Shown here: positions 6,936 through 19,677 of the stretch, piece after piece
Numbering within the stretch: the first letter of the stretch is position 1
Layout: each line of letters opens with the position of its first letter
Assembly: GCA_023460175.1 (NCBI GenBank)
Contig: JAEWRC010000106.1
Location: 1-40,938, forward strand
Length of the DNA: 40,938 nucleotides
Source of the DNA: Actinomycetes bacterium
GTDB lineage: Bacteria > Actinomycetota > Actinomycetes > Mycobacteriales > Mycobacteriaceae
Direction of reading: 5' to 3'
Notes under the pieces: model-generated
What the model saw: the letters and a program-made list of their open reading frames with translations, nothing else
Database searches by the model: none
Told to the model about the DNA's origin: nothing
Program-made: the position numbers and the translations under genes

Positions 6936-8102
6936 GTGGACGGCCAGAGCTGCAACGGTCTGCGGATCATGTGGTACATCAACGGTGCCGATGGTGACGT
7001 GCCCTGGCAGCGTGAGCGTCGGGTGCCGCCATCGCTGTCCCACTTGCGGACGTTGGCCGCGGCGCTGGATCAGCTCGGCTACTACGGTGCGCTGAGCACC
7101 GCCCGCGAAACCATCGCGCTGATCGGTGACACCGAACGGCTGCGCTTCATGATCCCGGAGTATCCCGGCGTCAAACCGCCGGCGCTGCTTGCCGAAGAGG
7201 CCCAGGTGTTCGATCACTATTCGGGCGGCCGCCTGATCTACAACCAGGTCAACGGCGCCGATCCGGTGCTGGCCCGGTACGGCCGTTTCGAATCCAAGGC
7301 GCAGCGCTACGGCGTCTCCGAAGAGTACTGGCCGTTGGTCCGGCGGCTTTACCTCGACGATACGAATGCGGTTGACGGCGAGCATTTTCAGCTGGGCCCC
7401 CGGTACAAACCCGCGATCGCGGGTCCGCGGCAGCGCGGCGGGGTGCCGGTGTGGGGGACCGGTGCGTCGCCGGAGGGAATCGCACACGCCGCCGAGGTGC
7501 TCGACGTCTACCTCAGTTTCCTCGCCGAGCCGGCGCTGTTGGCCGGCACGTTCGGTGCGATGCGGACCGCCGCGGCGGCCAAGGGCCGCAGTATTCCCGC
7601 CGGGGTCTTGGCCAGCGTCATCGTGCGCGATACCGACGATGCGGCCTGGTCGCATTTCGAATGGCAACTTTCGCACACCGACCCCGCCGAGATGGCCCGG
7701 TTGGCCGACCGGAATCTGCGCTCGTTCGGGTTCGGTCCGTTGGCCCAGATGGCCAGCGACGACCCCCAGGTGCAGGAACGGATCGACGCACTGCGGGCGG
7801 GACGCATCCCCAGTCGCGAAGCGCTGGAATTCGCGCCCGGTCTGGCCGCCGGCCTGACTACGTGGACGTCGGGGGAACCGCCGTTCGACATTGCCGGCAA
7901 GGGTTCCGGCAACTATCTGGTCGGCAGCCCGGAAACGGTGGCCAAGCAGATCACCGAGTTGTCGGCGGAACTGGATATCGACACCTGGATTCTGTCCGGT
8001 TGGCCGTTGGCGGCCGAGGCGGAGCGGTTCGCGCAGCAGGTGATGCCGCTGCTCGACGTGCGACCCTACGAGCCGCCACAACTGGTTTCGGCCGCGGGCT
8101 GA
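6936..8102 (+). CDS. LLM-class flavin-dependent oxidoreductase (SsuD/alkanesulfonate monooxygenase-like)
   Basis: 388 residues, bacterial-luciferase (TIM-barrel) fold. Similarity to SsuD-type FMNH2-dependent monooxygenases is visible in TERLRFMIPEYPGVKPPALLAEEAQVFDHYSGGRLIYNQVNG (middle of the barrel), EEYWPLVRRLYLDD, VPVWGTGASPEGIAHAAE and VGSPETVAKQITE near the C-terminus. Compared with SsuD, the segment after GALSTAR is short and lacks the Cys-containing loop. Such enzymes use reduced FMN from a separate reductase to oxygenate sulfonates, sulfides or other organics; none is encoded next to it. The start GTG 6936 follows GGAGG with 9 bases spacing. The paired downstream acyl-CoA-dehydrogenase-fold gene suggests a catabolic role. 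Substrate unknown. Confidence 0.85.
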   Translation: MDGQSCNGLRIMWYINGADGDVPWQRERRVPPSLSHLRTLAAALDQLGYYGALSTARETIALIGDTERLRFMIPEYPGVKPPALLAEEAQVFDHYSGGRLIYNQVNGADPVLARYGRFESKAQRYGVSEEYWPLVRRLYLDDTNAVDGEHFQLGPRYKPAIAGPRQRGGVPVWGTGASPEGIAHAAEVLDVYLSFLAEPALLAGTFGAMRTAAAAKGRSIPAGVLASVIVRDTDDAAWSHFEWQLSHTDPAEMARLADRNLRSFGFGPLAQMASDDPQVQERIDALRAGRIPSREALEFAPGLAAGLTTWTSGEPPFDIAGKGSGNYLVGSPETVAKQITELSAELDIDTWILSGWPLAAEAERFAQQVMPLLDVRPYEPPQLVSAAG

Positions 8103-8122
8103 GCGCCACCTGCCCACTCATT

Positions 8123-8140
8123 CCATACTTAAAGGTATGG
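8123..8140. promoter_or_regulatory. Inverted repeat CCATAC-N6-GTATGG overlapping a -10 hexamer
   Basis: Six-base arms are at 8123-8128 and 8135-8140. TATGGT (8136-8141) fits TANNNT and would start transcription about five bases before the ATG at 8153, so the message would be nearly leaderless. An operator that covers the -10 would act as a repressor site (TetR, MarR or PadR type cannot be told apart). No regulator gene is adjacent. Confidence 0.5.
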
Positions 8141-8152
8141 TAGCGTCCGGAC

Positions 8153-9298
8153 ATGACATCGATCGATGACGCGTTCGTCGCCGCCCTGGCCGAGCGCGCC
8201 GCCGAGGCCGAGGAGTTGCGGCGGCTGCCCGCGGCCACCATCGCCGACTTCCGCGCCGGTGGGCTGGCCTCGCTGCTGTTGCCGGCCCGCTACGGCGGGC
8301 AGCAGGCCGACTTCCCGGCCATCCTCGATCCCATCCGCGCCATGGCCCACGGATGTGCTTCCAGCGCATGGACATTGGGCTTCTACATCCTGCACAACTG
8401 GATGCTGGCCCTGTTCGACGAGCGGGCCCAGGACGAGGTCTTCGCCGACGGCCCGGTGCTGTGTCCGGCGCCGCTGGCCCCGACCGGGCGCGGCGTGCCG
8501 GTCGACGGCGGGGTGCGGCTGACGGGCCGGTGGTCCTGGGCCACCGGGGTGATGGACGCCGATTGGATCATGGTGGGCGCGCTATGTGGACCCGACACCG
8601 AGATCTATCCGGCGCTGGCGCTGCTGCCGATCTCCGAGGTGGAGGTCCTCGACGTCTGGCAGACGGCCGGGATGCGCGCCACCGGTTCCAACGACGTCGT
8701 CATCACCGATGTCGTGGTTCCCGAGCACCGGCTGGCCAAGGTGATCGACGTCTACGGCGGCACCGCGCCGGGGGCGGCCCTGCACGACGCGAGCACCTAC
8801 CGGTGGCCGCTGGTGCCCGCGCTGGCGCTGGTGGCCGCGATGCCCGCGCTCGGCGCGGCCGAGGCGGTGGCCGACCAGTTCGCCCAGCGGCTGTCCGAGC
8901 GGGTGCTGGCCTATTCCGGGGTGGCGCAAAAGGATCAGCCGTCGGCGCAGATCCGGCTGGGCGACGCCCGGGTCCGGCTGGCCGCGCTGCGGGCCCTGCT
9001 CGATCAAACCGTCGCCGGCATCGAGGCGGCGATGAGTTCCGGCGCGACGGTGCCGCGCCCGCACCGGGCCGCGGCTCGCCTGGCGGCCGCGCACATCGTG
9101 CACGAATCCCGGTCGGTCATCGCCGATCTGCTCGCCGTCTCGGGGGCCAGCGCCCAGTTCCTGTCCAGTCCGCTGCAGCGCGCCAAGCGTGACGTCGACG
9201 TCATCTGCGGACACGTGGTGTTCGACTACGACGTCAGCCGGGAACTGGCCGGCGCCTGCGAGATCGGCGCGAAAGTGTCGCCGATCGCGATGATCTGA
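8153..9298 (+). CDS. Acyl-CoA dehydrogenase-fold flavoprotein, probably a flavin monooxygenase (HsaA/DszC-like)
   Basis: 381 residues with the ACAD layout: N-terminal helices (ERAAEAEELRRLPAATIADFRAGGLASLLLPARYGG), a middle beta domain (VRLTGRWSWATGVMDADWIMVGA; GMRATGSNDVVITDVVVPEHR), and a C-terminal four-helix domain ending SPLQRAKRDVDVICGHVVFDYD. The R-WSWATG/GS-D-V patterns and the absence of a clear catalytic glutamate fit group D flavin hydroxylases such as HsaA and DszC rather than beta-oxidation dehydrogenases. These need FMNH2 from a reductase partner. It follows the LLM gene by 50 bases but has its own operator-like site. It ends 5 bases from the convergent serine hydrolase gene. 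Substrate unknown. Confidence 0.82.
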   Translation: MTSIDDAFVAALAERAAEAEELRRLPAATIADFRAGGLASLLLPARYGGQQADFPAILDPIRAMAHGCASSAWTLGFYILHNWMLALFDERAQDEVFADGPVLCPAPLAPTGRGVPVDGGVRLTGRWSWATGVMDADWIMVGALCGPDTEIYPALALLPISEVEVLDVWQTAGMRATGSNDVVITDVVVPEHRLAKVIDVYGGTAPGAALHDASTYRWPLVPALALVAAMPALGAAEAVADQFAQRLSERVLAYSGVAQKDQPSAQIRLGDARVRLAALRALLDQTVAGIEAAMSSGATVPRPHRAAARLAAAHIVHESRSVIADLLAVSGASAQFLSSPLQRAKRDVDVICGHVVFDYDVSRELAGACEIGAKVSPIAMI

Positions 9299-9303
9299 GG
9301 GAC

Positions 9304-10509
9304 CTACAGCTCCAGCGCCGCATAGGTGCGGCGCACGAAGCGCGGTTGCGCGGTGCGCAGCGAGGCCAGCGAGGTGTTCCCGGCGATCGCCGCGGCCGCG
9401 TCGGGGGACAGGTCCGGCGCGTTCTGGATCAGATAGATCAGAATCAGGTCGGCCGTCGGGTCGGCCTGCCACCACGTGCCGTAGGCGCCGGGCCAGGTGA
9501 ACGAGCCCACCCCGCCGGGGCCGAACAGCGGTGCCGACTTCGCCGCGTCGGTCACCACCGACAGGTTCAGGCCGAAGCCGCGGCCCACCCAGTACGGCAT
9601 GCCCAGGAACGGAATTCGCTTCTGCGCCTCGGTCAGTCGATCGGTGCGCATGAGCCGCACCGACTCCTCGGACAGCACCCGGGTGCCGTCGACCGAACCG
9701 CCGGCCAGCAACATCCGGGCGAAGCGCAGGTAGTCGTCGACCGTCGACCAGAGCCCCGCGCCGCCCTGGCAGAACGGCGGCGCAGCGATCGGGGCGGGAC
9801 CCATGACGTTGTGCTGCAACGTGTTCTGGGCGTCCAGCCGGTACATGGTGGCCGCGCGGCGCCGGGATTCCGGGGTGAGGAAGAAGCCGGTGTCGGTCAT
9901 CTGCAGCGGCGCGAAGATGCGCTCGGCAAGCACCTCGTGCAACGGCTTGCCCTCGATCCGGGACACCACGATGCCCAGCACATCGGTGGCGTGGCTGTAG
10001 GTCAGCTGCGCGCCGGGCTGGTGCACCAGCGGCAACTGCGCCAACTCCGCGAGCCAGCGGTCCTGGTCCTGGCGCATCGGCAGCCGCGCGTAGGCCCGCG
10101 CCAGCGGACCCGGGATGGAGAACTGGTAGGCCAGCCCGCTGCGGTGGGTCATCAGGTCGTCGACGGTGATCGGCCGCTGGGCCGGCACGGTCTGCTCGAG
10201 GGCGCCGCGCGGGTCGGCGAGCACCCGCATCTCGGCGAACTCGGGCAGCCACCGCGTCACCGGATCGGTCAGGGACAGCCGGCCCTCGTCGATCAGCGCC
10301 ATGGCCGCGGCCACCGTCACGGGCTTGGTCATCGAGGCGATCCGGAAGATCGTGTCCCGCTGCATCGGCAGGACGGCCTCGATGTCGCGATAGCCGATCT
10401 CGTTGACCTGGCGGACCTCGCCGCCCTGCCACACCATGGTCACCGCGCCGGACAGCAGGCCGGCGTCGCAGGCCTCGCGGATGGAGGCGGCGTTCCCGTC
10501 GAGTTTCAT
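9304..10509 (-). CDS. Serine hydrolase of the class C beta-lactamase / family VIII esterase fold
   Basis: About 401 residues from the ATG at 10509; a GTG at 10563 would add 18 residues and cannot be excluded. The active-site motif SMTK (Ser59-Lys62) is followed by the Tyr motif YSH (Tyr171) and a GPGGVGS stretch standing in for the third KTG-like motif. LMTHRSGLAY is the usual segment between them. No signal peptide is visible, so it is likely cytoplasmic, as for EstB-like esterases and many mycobacterial Lip/beta-lactamase-like proteins. True beta-lactamase activity is unlikely but not excluded. It converges on the flavoprotein gene and diverges from pyrR. Confidence 0.85.
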   Translation of the reverse strand: MKLDGNAASIREACDAGLLSGAVTMVWQGGEVRQVNEIGYRDIEAVLPMQRDTIFRIASMTKPVTVAAAMALIDEGRLSLTDPVTRWLPEFAEMRVLADPRGALEQTVPAQRPITVDDLMTHRSGLAYQFSIPGPLARAYARLPMRQDQDRWLAELAQLPLVHQPGAQLTYSHATDVLGIVVSRIEGKPLHEVLAERIFAPLQMTDTGFFLTPESRRRAATMYRLDAQNTLQHNVMGPAPIAAPPFCQGGAGLWSTVDDYLRFARMLLAGGSVDGTRVLSEESVRLMRTDRLTEAQKRIPFLGMPYWVGRGFGLNLSVVTDAAKSAPLFGPGGVGSFTWPGAYGTWWQADPTADLILIYLIQNAPDLSPDAAAAIAGNTSLASLRTAQPRFVRRTYAALEL

Positions 10510-10600
10510 CGTCGTCAGCGTAGGTGAGCCGGTCGGGGCGGTCGCCGGCGATGGGGCGTTCACCGCGCGCGGCTGCTAAGCTGCCCGGCAGTTCGACATC

Positions 10601-10647
10601 CTTTAACGACCCGTCCAGAGAGGCGGAGAAGGAGGTCAGGTTCCTCC
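10601..10647 (+). promoter_or_regulatory. PyrR-binding leader with Shine-Dalgarno hairpin controlling pyrR translation
   Basis: GTCCAGAGAGGC at 10613-10624 matches 12 of 14 positions (with its flanks) of the known PyrR RNA-binding consensus ARUCCNGNGAGGYU. Downstream, GGAGG (10631-10635) is the ribosome site of pyrR, and CCTCC (10643-10647) just before the GTG is exactly complementary, with a 7-base loop. In mycobacteria PyrR with UMP is known to repress translation of the pyr mRNA rather than cause termination; this layout fits. No terminator is seen in the leader. A TANNNT hexamer, TAAGCT, at 10577-10582 may be the -10. Confidence 0.8.
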
Positions 10648-11232
10648 GTGGGCGCCAAAAGCGGCTCTGACGACACCGACCGGGAGCTGATGTCCGCAGC
10701 GGACGTCAGCCGCACCATTGCCCGTATCGCCCATCAGATCATCGAGAAGACCGCGCTCGACGGCGCCGATGCGCCGCGCGTGGTGCTGCTCGGCATCCCC
10801 ACCCGCGGTGTGGAACTGGCCCGCCGGTTGGCCCGCAACATCGGCGAGTTCTCCGGTGTGGAGGCGCCGCACGGGGCCCTGGACATCACGCTGTACCGCG
10901 ACGACCTGAACACCAAGCCGCCGCGCCCGCTGGAGGACACCTCGATCCCGGCCGGCGGCATCGACGGCGCGCTGGTGATCCTGGTCGACGACGTGCTGTA
11001 CTCCGGCCGCTCGGTGCGCTCGGCACTGGACGCCCTGCGCGACATCGGCCGGCCGCGCGCAGTGCAACTGGCGGTGCTCGTCGACCGCGGCCACCGCGAA
11101 CTGCCCATCCGCGCCGACTACGTCGGCAAGAACGTGCCCACCTCGCGCAGCGAGAACGTCAAGGTCCGGCTCGCCGAACAGGACGGCTACGACAGCGTTC
11201 GGATCGCCCCGTATGGAGGTCCCGCCCGGTGA
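10648..11232 (+). CDS. pyrR: Bifunctional pyr operon regulator / uracil phosphoribosyltransferase
   Basis: 194 residues, type I phosphoribosyltransferase fold. The PRPP-binding signature VILVDDVLYSGRSVRSALDAL is clear, with LGIPTRGVELARRL (pyrophosphate loop) and DITLYRDDL before it. PyrR senses UMP/UTP versus PRPP and binds the leader RNA to lower expression of the operon; it can also make UMP from uracil. The GTG start is preceded by GGAGG; an internal ATG at 10690 has poor spacing. The stop overlaps the pyrB GTG (GTGA), the first of a chain of 4-base overlaps through the operon. Confidence 0.96.
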   Translation: MGAKSGSDDTDRELMSAADVSRTIARIAHQIIEKTALDGADAPRVVLLGIPTRGVELARRLARNIGEFSGVEAPHGALDITLYRDDLNTKPPRPLEDTSIPAGGIDGALVILVDDVLYSGRSVRSALDALRDIGRPRAVQLAVLVDRGHRELPIRADYVGKNVPTSRSENVKVRLAEQDGYDSVRIAPYGGPAR

Positions 11233-12206
11233 AACATCTGCTGAACGCGGCCGATCTGAGCCGCGATGCGGCGACGGCCATTCTCGACGATGCCGACCGG
11301 TTCGCCGCGGCGCTGCTGGGCCGGGAGGTCAAGAAGCTGCCGACGCTGCGCGGCCGCACCGTGATCACGATGTTCTACGAGAACTCCACCCGCACCCGGG
11401 TGTCGTTCGAGGTCGCCGGCAAGTGGATGAGCGCCGACGTGATCAACGTCAGCTCCTCGGGATCCTCGGTGGGCAAGGGGGAGTCGCTGCGCGACACCGC
11501 GCTGACGCTGCGCGCCGCCGGCGCCGACGCCCTGATCATCCGGCACCCCGCCTCCGGGGCCGCCCAACAGCTCGCGCACTGGACCCGGCCCGCCGACCCG
11601 ACCGACTCGGGGCCGGCCGTCATCAACGCCGGCGACGGCACCCACGAACACCCGACCCAGGCGCTGCTCGATGCGCTGACGCTGCGCCAGCGGCTCGGCG
11701 AGATCGCCGGCCGCCGGGTGGTGATCGTCGGCGACATCCTGCACAGCCGGGTGGCCCGCTCCAACGTCACACTGTTGGCCACGCTCGGCGCCGAGGTGAT
11801 CGTGGTCGCCCCGCCCACACTGCTGCCGGTCGGGGTCGACGCCTGGCCTGTCACGGTTTCCCACGATCTGGACGCCGAACTGCCCGCCGCCGACGCGGTG
11901 TTGATGCTGCGGGTGCAGGCCGAGCGGATGAACGGCGGCTTCTTCCCGTCGCCCCGGGAGTACTCGGTGCTCTACGGCCTCTCCGAGCGCCGGCAGGCGC
12001 TGCTGCCCGAGCACGCCGTGGTGCTGCATCCGGGCCCGATGCTGCGCGGCATGGAGATCGCCTCCTCGGTCGCGGATTCCTCGCAATCGGCGGTGCTGCA
12101 ACAGGTTTCCAATGGTGTGCACGTGCGGATGGCGGTGCTGTTCCATCTGCTCGTCGGGGCGGACCGCTCCGATGAGGTGGCCGCGGACGCGGGAGGTGTC
12201 AAATGA
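11229..12206 (+). CDS. pyrB: Aspartate carbamoyltransferase catalytic subunit
   Basis: 325 residues. Transfers the carbamoyl group to aspartate. The carbamoyl-phosphate site STRTR lies in FYENSTRTRVSFEVAG, followed by SVGKGESLRDT (Lys loop), the HPASGA motif, DGTHEHPTQALLD and the C-terminal aspartate loop LMLRVQAERM, HPGPMLRG. No regulatory pyrI gene is present, as usual for actinobacteria. GTG start overlaps pyrR by 4 bases; its stop overlaps pyrC by 4 bases. Confidence 0.97.
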   Translation: MKHLLNAADLSRDAATAILDDADRFAAALLGREVKKLPTLRGRTVITMFYENSTRTRVSFEVAGKWMSADVINVSSSGSSVGKGESLRDTALTLRAAGADALIIRHPASGAAQQLAHWTRPADPTDSGPAVINAGDGTHEHPTQALLDALTLRQRLGEIAGRRVVIVGDILHSRVARSNVTLLATLGAEVIVVAPPTLLPVGVDAWPVTVSHDLDAELPAADAVLMLRVQAERMNGGFFPSPREYSVLYGLSERRQALLPEHAVVLHPGPMLRGMEIASSVADSSQSAVLQQVSNGVHVRMAVLFHLLVGADRSDEVAADAGGVK

Positions 12207-13498
12207 GCGTGCTGATCGCCGGGGTACGGCGCTACGGACAGGGTGATCCGGTCGACGTCGTCATCGAGGACGGGCAGATCACCGAGATCGTGGCCGCGGG
12301 CACGGCCGAAACCGCCGGGCGCACCGTGATCGAGGCGGCCGGTCAGATCCTGCTGCCTGGCTTCGTCGATATGCACACCCACCTGCGCGAGCCCGGCCGC
12401 GAGGACACCGAGACCATCGAAACCGGTTCGGCTGCGGCCGCTCTCGGCGGATACACCGCGGTCTTCGCGATGGCCAACACCACTCCGGTGGCCGATTCGC
12501 CGGTGGTCACCGACCATGTCTGGCATCGCGGTCAGCAGGTGGGCCTGGTCGACGTGCACCCGGTCGGGGCCGTCACCGTGGGCCTGGAGGGCGCCCAGCT
12601 GACCGAGATGGCCATGATGGCAAACGGCGCCGCGCAGGTCCGGATGTTCTCCGACGACGGCCACTGCGTGCACGACCCGCTGGTGATGCGTCGCGCGCTG
12701 GAGTACGCCAAGGGGCTCGGGGTGCTGATCGCCCAGCACGCCGAGGAGCCGCGCTTGACCGTCGGCTCCGTCGCGCACGAGGGTCCCAACGCGGCGCGGC
12801 TGGGCCTGACCGGCTGGCCGCGCGCCGCCGAGGAGTCGATCGTGGCGCGCGACGCCATCCTGGCCCGCGACGCCGATACCCGCGTGCACATCTGCCATGC
12901 CTCGACCGCCGGCACGGTAGAGATCCTGAAATGGGCCAAGGCCCAGGGGATCTCGATCACCGCCGAGGTCACCCCGCACCATCTGCTGCTCGACGACAGT
13001 CGGCTGGCCGACTACGACGGGGTCAACCGGGTCAATCCGCCGCTGCGGGAGGCCTCCGACGCCGCCGCGCTGCGCCAGGCGCTGGCCGACGGTGTGATCG
13101 ACTGCGTGGCCACCGATCACGCGCCGCACGCCGAGCACGAGAAGTGCTGTGAGTTCTCCCAGGCCCGCCCCGGCATGCTCGGCCTGCAGACCGCGCTGTC
13201 GGTGATCGTCGAGACCATGGTGCACCCGGGCCTGCTGGACTGGCGCGGCGTCGCGAAGGTGATGAGCGAGAACCCGGCCCGCATCGCCGGGTTGCCGGAT
13301 CACGGCCGCCCGCTCGAGGTCGGTGAGCCGGCCAACTTGACGGTGGTCGACCCGGACACCAGCTGGACGGTGTCGGGACCCGGGTTGGCCAGCCGGTCGG
13401 CCAACACGCCGTTCGAGTCGATGACGCTGCCGGCCACGGTGACCGCGACCCTGTTGCGCGGCAAGGTCACCGCGCGGGACGGGGCGGCCGGCTCGTGA
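12203..13498 (+). CDS. pyrC: Dihydroorotase, type I
   Basis: 431 residues, amidohydrolase TIM barrel. Closes carbamoyl-aspartate to dihydroorotate. Metal and substrate residues are visible: DMHTHLREPG (two His and the substrate Arg), HDPLVMR, AQHAEE, ICHAST and the catalytic Asp/His in VATDHAPHAEHEK. The C-terminal stretch ANLTVVDPDTSWTV and SRSANTPFE closes the composite beta domain. ATG at 12203 overlaps the pyrB stop. The stop overlaps the next gene's GTG, so translation is likely coupled along the operon. Confidence 0.97.
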   Translation: MSVLIAGVRRYGQGDPVDVVIEDGQITEIVAAGTAETAGRTVIEAAGQILLPGFVDMHTHLREPGREDTETIETGSAAAALGGYTAVFAMANTTPVADSPVVTDHVWHRGQQVGLVDVHPVGAVTVGLEGAQLTEMAMMANGAAQVRMFSDDGHCVHDPLVMRRALEYAKGLGVLIAQHAEEPRLTVGSVAHEGPNAARLGLTGWPRAAEESIVARDAILARDADTRVHICHASTAGTVEILKWAKAQGISITAEVTPHHLLLDDSRLADYDGVNRVNPPLREASDAAALRQALADGVIDCVATDHAPHAEHEKCCEFSQARPGMLGLQTALSVIVETMVHPGLLDWRGVAKVMSENPARIAGLPDHGRPLEVGEPANLTVVDPDTSWTVSGPGLASRSANTPFESMTLPATVTATLLRGKVTARDGAAGS

Positions 13499-14021
13499 AC
13501 ACGCCGACCCTGATGGGTTCCCTGGTCTTCGCCGCGTTGGTCGCGGTGCTCATCGCCTTCCTCATCCACCTGGTGTTGCGTGGCTGGCGCCGGCGCGCCG
13601 AGCGTCAGGTGGCGCTGATCGGGCAGCTGCCCGCGCTGCCGGACACGGTGGGCCCGGCCCTGATCCCCGGCATCAAGGGCCTCTACGTCGGCAGCACCCT
13701 GGCACCCAGCTGGCAGGACCGGATCGCCGTGGGCGACTGGGGTTATCGGTCCAAGGCGGTCATCACCCGCTACCCCGAGGGGGTGATGCTGCAACGCAGC
13801 GGCGCCACCCCGATCTGGATTCCGGACGAGGCCATCATCGCGATCCGGACCGAACGGGGGATCGCGGGCAAGGCCCTGACCCACGAGGGGATCCTGGCGA
13901 TCCGCTGGCGGCTGCCCTCGGGCACCGAGATCGACACCGGCTTCCGCGCGGACGACCGGCGGCAGTACAGCCAGTGGGTGTCCGACGGCACCGACGAAAC
14001 ATCCAACGGAGCGGAGGTCGT

Positions 14022-14025
<4 letters not shown>
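13495..14025 (+). CDS. Single-pass membrane protein of the pyrimidine operon (Rv1382-like, PH-like domain)
   Basis: 176 residues. One N-terminal membrane helix (about residues 7-27, SLVFAALVAVLIAFLIHLVLRG) is followed by a basic stretch RGWRRRAERQ and a soluble, beta-rich domain with WGYRSKAVITRYPEGVMLQRSG. It is locked into the operon by 4-base overlaps with pyrC (start) and carA (stop), the same position as Rv1382 in M. tuberculosis. The domain has been described as PH-like, but no enzymatic motif is seen. Its conserved place in the operon suggests a link to membrane association or regulation of pyrimidine synthesis; this is inference. Confidence 0.85.
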
Positions 14026-15163
<1,138 letters not shown>

Positions 15164-15167
<4 letters not shown>

Positions 15168-15243
15168 GCGGGCGCGTCCCCGGCCGCCACGCCGACCATC
15201 TGACCGGGTTTGCGCACCTTCGCGCAGGAATGGGAGAGCGCTG

Positions 15244-15244
<1 letters not shown>
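15164..15244 (+). CDS. 26-codon mini-cistron bridging carA and carB (putative)
   Basis: A GTG at 15164 overlaps the carA stop (GTGA) and the frame ends at TGA 15242-15244, overlapping the carB ATG (TGATG). It would encode 26 residues beginning VSGRVPGRHADH and ending GMGER, basic and without a known motif. It fills the whole 76-base gap, so ribosomes leaving carA could re-initiate and reach carB. Whether the peptide matters or only the passage of ribosomes is unknown. Chance is possible, because the frame is short and GC-rich. Confidence 0.4.
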
Positions 15245-18585
<3,341 letters not shown>

Positions 18586-18587
18586 GC

Positions 18588-19400
18588 ATGGCCGGTTTCG
18601 GGGCGCGGCTGGCCGAGGCGATCGCCGCGCGCGGGCCGCTGTGCCTGGGTATCGACCCGCATCCGGAACTGCTGGCGGCCTGGGGGCTGCCGGCCGACGC
18701 CGACGGGCTGGCCGCCTTCAGCGCCATCTGTGTGGAGGCGTTCGCGGGCTTCGCCGTCGTCAAGCCGCAGGTCGCGTTCTTCGAGGCGTACGGCGCGGCG
18801 GGCTACGCGGTGCTCGAACGCACGGTCGCCGACCTGCGCGCGGCCGGGGTGTTGGTGCTCGCCGACGCCAAGCGCGGCGACATCGGGACCACCATGGCCG
18901 CTTACGCCGCGGCGTGGCTCGGGGACTCGCCCCTGGCCAGCGACGCGGTGACGGCCTCGCCGTACCTGGGGTTCGGGTCGTTGCAGCCGCTGCTGGACAC
19001 CGCCGAGGCCCACGGCCGCGGCGTGTTCGTGCTGGCCGCCACGTCCAACCCAGAGGGTGCCAGCGTGCAGGCTGTGCGGCGTTCTGACGGCCGCACGGTG
19101 GCCCAGGGCATGGTGGACGCCGCGGCGCAGGTCAACGCGCGTGCGGCCGGACTGGTGGGCGTTGTGGTGGGTGCGACGCTGGCCGAGGTGCCCGACGTCA
19201 GCGGTCTCGGGGGGCCGGTGCTGGTCCCGGGGGTAGGCGCCCAGGGCGGGCGACCGGAGGCGCTGGCCGGGCTCGGCGGCGCGCAACCGGGGCAACTGCT
19301 GCCCGCGGTCTCCCGCGAGGTGCTGCGCGCCGGGCCGGGGGTGGCCGAGGTCCGCGCGGCCGCCGAACGGCTTCGCGACACCGTCGCCTACCTGGCGTGA
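18588..19400 (+). CDS. pyrF: Orotidine 5'-phosphate decarboxylase (type 2, mycobacterial)
   Basis: 270 residues. Last step to UMP. Active-site motif LADAKRGDIGTTMAAYA carries the Asp-Lys-Asp catalytic set; LCLGIDPHPELL near the N-terminus and VKPQVAFFEAYG bind orotate and phosphate. VLAATSNPEGASVQ and LVPGVGAQGG complete the barrel. This is the longer PyrF type of actinobacteria. The ATG at 18588 starts 2 bases after the carB stop, so pyrF ends the pyrR-pyrB-pyrC-Rv1382-carA-carB-pyrF operon. pyrD and pyrE are not in this window. Confidence 0.96.
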   Translation: MAGFGARLAEAIAARGPLCLGIDPHPELLAAWGLPADADGLAAFSAICVEAFAGFAVVKPQVAFFEAYGAAGYAVLERTVADLRAAGVLVLADAKRGDIGTTMAAYAAAWLGDSPLASDAVTASPYLGFGSLQPLLDTAEAHGRGVFVLAATSNPEGASVQAVRRSDGRTVAQGMVDAAAQVNARAAGLVGVVVGATLAEVPDVSGLGGPVLVPGVGAQGGRPEALAGLGGAQPGQLLPAVSREVLRAGPGVAEVRAAAERLRDTVAYLA

Positions 19401-19573
19401 CGCCGACACGCCCGCGACACGCGGGTTAACTTTCAGTTTCTTCGAAAACGGGCAGTTTTTCCGCCCCGAACAGCGGCATCCGGGTCCGTCGGCGTCTCGG
19501 CCGAGAGCCCGCCGGTGGCCCGGAAACTGCGCTGAACAGGACTTATTAAATTGACGCCGGCAGTGGTGCGCCG

Positions 19574-19604
19574 GGTCGCGGGGGCCGGCCCCGGGGCCGC
19601 GACC
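19574..19604 (+). terminator. Strong GC hairpin between pyrF and mihF
   Basis: The 363-base gap 19401-19763 holds no convincing gene. In it, GGTCGCGG (19574-19581) is exactly complementary to CCGCGACC (19597-19604), and the loop region includes the 12-base palindrome GGGGCCGGCCCC (19581-19592). There is no T run, as often in mycobacteria. It could end the pyr transcript or act in RNA processing. Confidence 0.4.
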
Positions 19605-19646
19605 TGCGCGTCGGGCCCGCCGCGGACGCCCCAATACGCTGCGGCT

Positions 19647-19677
19647 TTGACAGAAAAACAGGGGGGTGGGGTTAGAT
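19647..19677 (+). promoter_or_regulatory. Candidate sigma-70 type promoter for mihF
   Basis: TTGACA at 19647-19652 is a perfect -35; TTAGAT at 19672-19677 could be the -10 with a long 19-base spacer holding a G-rich run. It would give a leader of about 80 bases before the mihF GTG. The G tract in the spacer is unusual. Confidence 0.4.
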
